Shown here: in pieces, positions 34,948-36,740 of the stretch
Layout of the letters: each line of letters begins with the position of its first letter
How positions within the stretch are numbered: position 1 is the stretch's first letter
Assembly (NCBI GenBank): GCA_028339355.1
Contig: JAOLBX010000018.1
Location: 1 to 36,740 of the forward strand
Direction of reading: 5' to 3'
DNA length: 36,740 nt
DNA from: Bacteroidia bacterium
GTDB taxonomy: Bacteria > Bacteroidota > Bacteroidia > NS11-12g > UBA9320
The notes under the pieces: generated by a model
What the model was told of the DNA's origin: nothing
Databases searched by the model: none
The model's input: the letters and a program-made list of their open reading frames with translations, nothing else
Position numbers and translations under genes: made by a program

Positions 34948-35943
34948 CTACTTCAATATCTCCATCAGTTGATCTAGCTTTGGAGTCAGAATAACCTCAA
35001 TACGTCGATTTACTGCACGAGCTTCCTTAGTTTCTAAAGTGTTTATAGGCACATATTTACTTCTGCCGCTTGGTATTATCATATTTGGATTCATTTTTCC
35101 TTCTGTTGTGAGGTACCGTACTACGGATGTTGCTCTAAGCACACTTAGATCCCAGTTATCCTTTATAGCATCAGTTTTCATAGGTACATTGTCCGTATGT
35201 CCCTCTACCATTATGTCAAAGTCTTCTAGACCTTTCAAATTCTCAGCTACTTTAAGCAGAGCTGTTTTTCCTTTCCAATCCATGTCAGTTTTGCCAGATT
35301 GAAACAATAAACTATTGTCTAGTGAGACGTATATTTTTCCATCTTTTTGTACAACGCTTATACCACTGTTTTTATACCCAATCAATGATTCTGTAAGTTT
35401 ATTTTTGAGATCGGTGAGTGCTTTTTCTTGGGAGTCAAGTTTAGCTTGTAGCTCATTCACTTTTTTCTCTCGCTCTTTTAATGAGATGGACAAAGCGTCT
35501 AATTCGGTTTTTAGTTTGGCAGCTTCTTGCTCTTTTGCGATTAAGCTAGATTCTTTGGCAAAAAGCTCTCTTTTTTTAGTGTCTAGCTCTTTATCAAGCT
35601 TTTCTAATTCAGATCCGAGGTTTTTCTTTGTGTTTTCTGTACTGGATATGAGGTTTTTATAGTTCTGACTTAAAATATCGTACGATTTACCTGTTCTCTT
35701 TAGCTCTTCTTCATCTTGGAGCCGTTCTTTATTCAATTTGGTGTATCTATCTTCTAAAGTTGCATATTTTTCTTTGAGTTCATCGAACGTCTTGTCACCG
35801 TAATCTTTTAGTGACTTCATTTCATCAAAATCACTTTTCAGATTATCATAGTTCACTTGCAGGGCTTCAAATTTTCGAGTAGGAACACAAGCTGCAAGAG
35901 TGCAGATAGAGAATATCACGAATGTATATGTGGACTTTTTCAT
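34948..35943 (-). CDS. OmpA-family lipoprotein with long coiled coil
   Basis: This 331-residue protein has a lipoprotein signal (MKKSTYTFVIFSICTLAAC, lipid-bearing C19). A long heptad-type coiled coil rich in Lys/Glu/Leu follows (about 30-190, for example KLDKELDTKKRELFAKESS). It ends in an OmpA/MotB C-terminal domain (about 205-325) with SLLFQSGKTDMDWKG, IMVEGHTDNVPMKTD, NWDLSVLRATSVVRYL and EARAVNRRIEVILTP. The TDN and NRR residues that bind diaminopimelate of peptidoglycan are kept. The protein is probably anchored in the outer membrane and spans to the cell wall. The coiled coil could serve as a spacer or a partner-binding rod. It converges on prfB, with a TAATTTTG -7 box upstream. Confidence 0.92.
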   Translation of the reverse strand: MKKSTYTFVIFSICTLAACVPTRKFEALQVNYDNLKSDFDEMKSLKDYGDKTFDELKEKYATLEDRYTKLNKERLQDEEELKRTGKSYDILSQNYKNLISSTENTKKNLGSELEKLDKELDTKKRELFAKESSLIAKEQEAAKLKTELDALSISLKEREKKVNELQAKLDSQEKALTDLKNKLTESLIGYKNSGISVVQKDGKIYVSLDNSLLFQSGKTDMDWKGKTALLKVAENLKGLEDFDIMVEGHTDNVPMKTDAIKDNWDLSVLRATSVVRYLTTEGKMNPNMIIPSGRSKYVPINTLETKEARAVNRRIEVILTPKLDQLMEILK

Positions 35944-35962
35944 TTTAAATTTACAGTAGCAG

Positions 35963-35984
35963 CAAAATTAGAGTAATTGACTCT
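35963..35984 (-). promoter_or_regulatory. -7 element and small inverted repeat of the OmpA lipoprotein gene
   Basis: TAATTTTG (minus, 35970-35963) matches TAnnTTTG exactly, 19 bases before ATG. Directly upstream is an AGAGT-5-ACTCT inverted repeat (35984-35970), a possible small operator. Confidence 0.5.
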
Positions 35985-36050
35985 TGAACATTTAAAATAG
36001 TGTGCACTTATAAACAATCGAAAGTAGCTAAGCACTATATATTTAGACAA

Positions 36051-36515
36051 TTACCTTAGATTATGCACCTTTTTGAGATTATTTAGTATATAAGTGCCTC
36101 GATTTTTTACTCCTGAACTTGCGTTAGGAAGTGAGGCTTTTATCACAATGCATAATTCTGAGATGAGTTCAGGATATTTTATAGCTATACGCTCACATAA
36201 ACGCATACTAAAAGCTTTCACTGCTATTGCTTCTTTCATTTTAGTCACAAATCCTAAAGCAATATCGTAGAACTCGCCTTCTATTTCTTTTGGTATGGGA
36301 CTTGTATGATATATTCTTACAATATTCCGTCTTACCGCGGTGTGCTTTTTCTTGTCTTGTACATGGGCGAGAAGTAATTGGTGATATGGAGCTATAAGCA
36401 CTGGATGTTTCTCGCCGAGAATGCCAATTGCCCAACTGGTTGTCTGCGACACTCGCGTATTTCCCGATATAAATAGGTCCATAAGTTCTGAGAATTTAGC
36501 AGGGCTATTACCCAC
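36051..36515 (-). CDS. Helical-repeat (HEAT-like) protein of unknown function, start uncertain
   Basis: About 154 residues from GTG 36515. The protein looks like an all-helix repeat stack: SELMDLFISGNTRVSQ, TSWAIGILGEKHPVLIA, HTAVRRNIVRIYHTS, AIAVKAFSMRLCERIA, SGVKNRGTYILNNLKKV. HEAT/ARM-like proteins serve as scaffolds; no specific function is seen. The frame stays open upstream to a TGA at 36585-36587, and the extra residues TRDEIVDYV fit the fold, but no ATG, GTG or TTG is there. Either GTG 36515 is the true start, or the N-terminus is damaged or starts at a rare codon. It is divergent from nothing visible and lies close to the window edge. Confidence 0.6.
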   Translation of the reverse strand: MGNSPAKFSELMDLFISGNTRVSQTTSWAIGILGEKHPVLIAPYHQLLLAHVQDKKKHTAVRRNIVRIYHTSPIPKEIEGEFYDIALGFVTKMKEAIAVKAFSMRLCERIAIKYPELISELCIVIKASLPNASSGVKNRGTYILNNLKKVHNLR

Positions 36516-36564
36516 ATAATCAACAATTTCATCCCTAGTTTGCTTCTTGTTCGGTCTACCAGAG

Positions 36565-36602
36565 CGGAATAGTTGAATTTTAGTTCACTATTCCGTTTTT
36601 TT
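36565..36602 (+). terminator. Hairpin with T run, plus-strand orientation, upstream of the HEAT-like gene
   Basis: CGGAATAG (36565-36572) pairs with CTATTCCG (36588-36595), with inner TTGAA/TTCA pairing and one bulge, followed by seven T. It has the form of a terminator on the plus strand, yet no plus-strand gene ends before it here. On the minus strand the same hairpin would sit in the leader of the HEAT-like gene. Bases 36603-36740 contain no gene I can support. Confidence 0.5.
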
Positions 36603-36740
36603 GTTTGTCCATAATTGCCCGTCACATTTACCTCTATTTAATGTAAACTAGATTTTCATTTTGAGAGCTGTTATCAATACACCATAACTTGTATTGTGAG
36701 GTGTTCTCATTATTTAATTTCATACTTTCCGTATAAAGTG

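Noticed and set aside
36392-36625. A minus-strand 77-codon frame overlapping the HEAT-like gene
   Set aside because: It overlaps the better-supported helical-repeat frame, has mixed composition and shows no family features.
36634-36740. A minus-strand open frame of 34 codons running in from the right edge
   Set aside because: It is too short and featureless to call the end of a gene.
1-36740. tRNA, rRNA, CRISPR arrays, insertion sequences, phage or plasmid functions
   Set aside because: No cloverleaf-like sequence, regularly spaced repeats, transposase or integrase frames were seen on either strand.

Overview
The window looks like a chromosomal segment of a low-GC member of the Bacteroidota that carries a type IX secretion system (T9SS). 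The evidence is gliding-motility/T9SS type B C-terminal (CHU_C) domains, a PorP/SprF-type outer-membrane protein, Bacteroidota-type promoters (TAnnTTTG at -7, sometimes with TTG at -33), almost no Shine-Dalgarno sequences, an Endonuclease V of the short Bacteroidota form, and a transketolase split into two genes. Genus cannot be told from the sequence.

Layout. 1-1005 is the N-terminal half of parE (minus strand, running off the left edge), divergent from a short endonuclease V gene. 1823-3778 holds a Cys-rich unknown, a small basic protein and a metallophosphoesterase. 3780-9883 is an adhesin island: two intact secreted L-type-lectin/CHU_C paralogues on the minus strand flank a decayed third copy on the plus strand. 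The decayed copy is fused by an apparent deletion to a decayed PorP/SprF-OmpA gene. 10029-16360 carries glmM, an endonuclease/exonuclease/phosphatase-fold lipoprotein, an ECF sigma factor and uvrA. 16422-20338 carries a rhomboid protease, a nucleoid-associated protein and ATP-type pckA, all on the minus strand. 20566-25007 is one minus-strand operon: transketolase N half, a VWA-domain exported protein, transketolase C half, a diacylglycerol-kinase-family protein and a SUI1/eIF1-like protein. 25079-30114 has a COG2509-type FAD protein, then a FIST-domain gene (one in-frame TGA) overlapping a PAS sensor kinase gene (one frameshift). 30146-36740 has a fatty acid desaturase, cinA, a small unknown, a broken outer-membrane beta-barrel gene, prfB with its programmed frameshift, an OmpA-type lipoprotein and a HEAT-like protein with an unclear start.

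How it fits together. Housekeeping genes (parE, glmM, uvrA, pckA, transketolase, cinA, prfB) are intact, while five surface or sensory genes are broken: lectin copy 3, PorP-OmpA, FIST, the sensor kinase and an OMP. The most unusual intact features are the paired lectin adhesins, one with a perfect 23-bp palindrome filling its promoter spacer, and a VWA gene inserted between the two halves of transketolase. No tRNA, rRNA, CRISPR array, IS element or attachment site was recognised. No gene-free gap exceeds about 230 bases.
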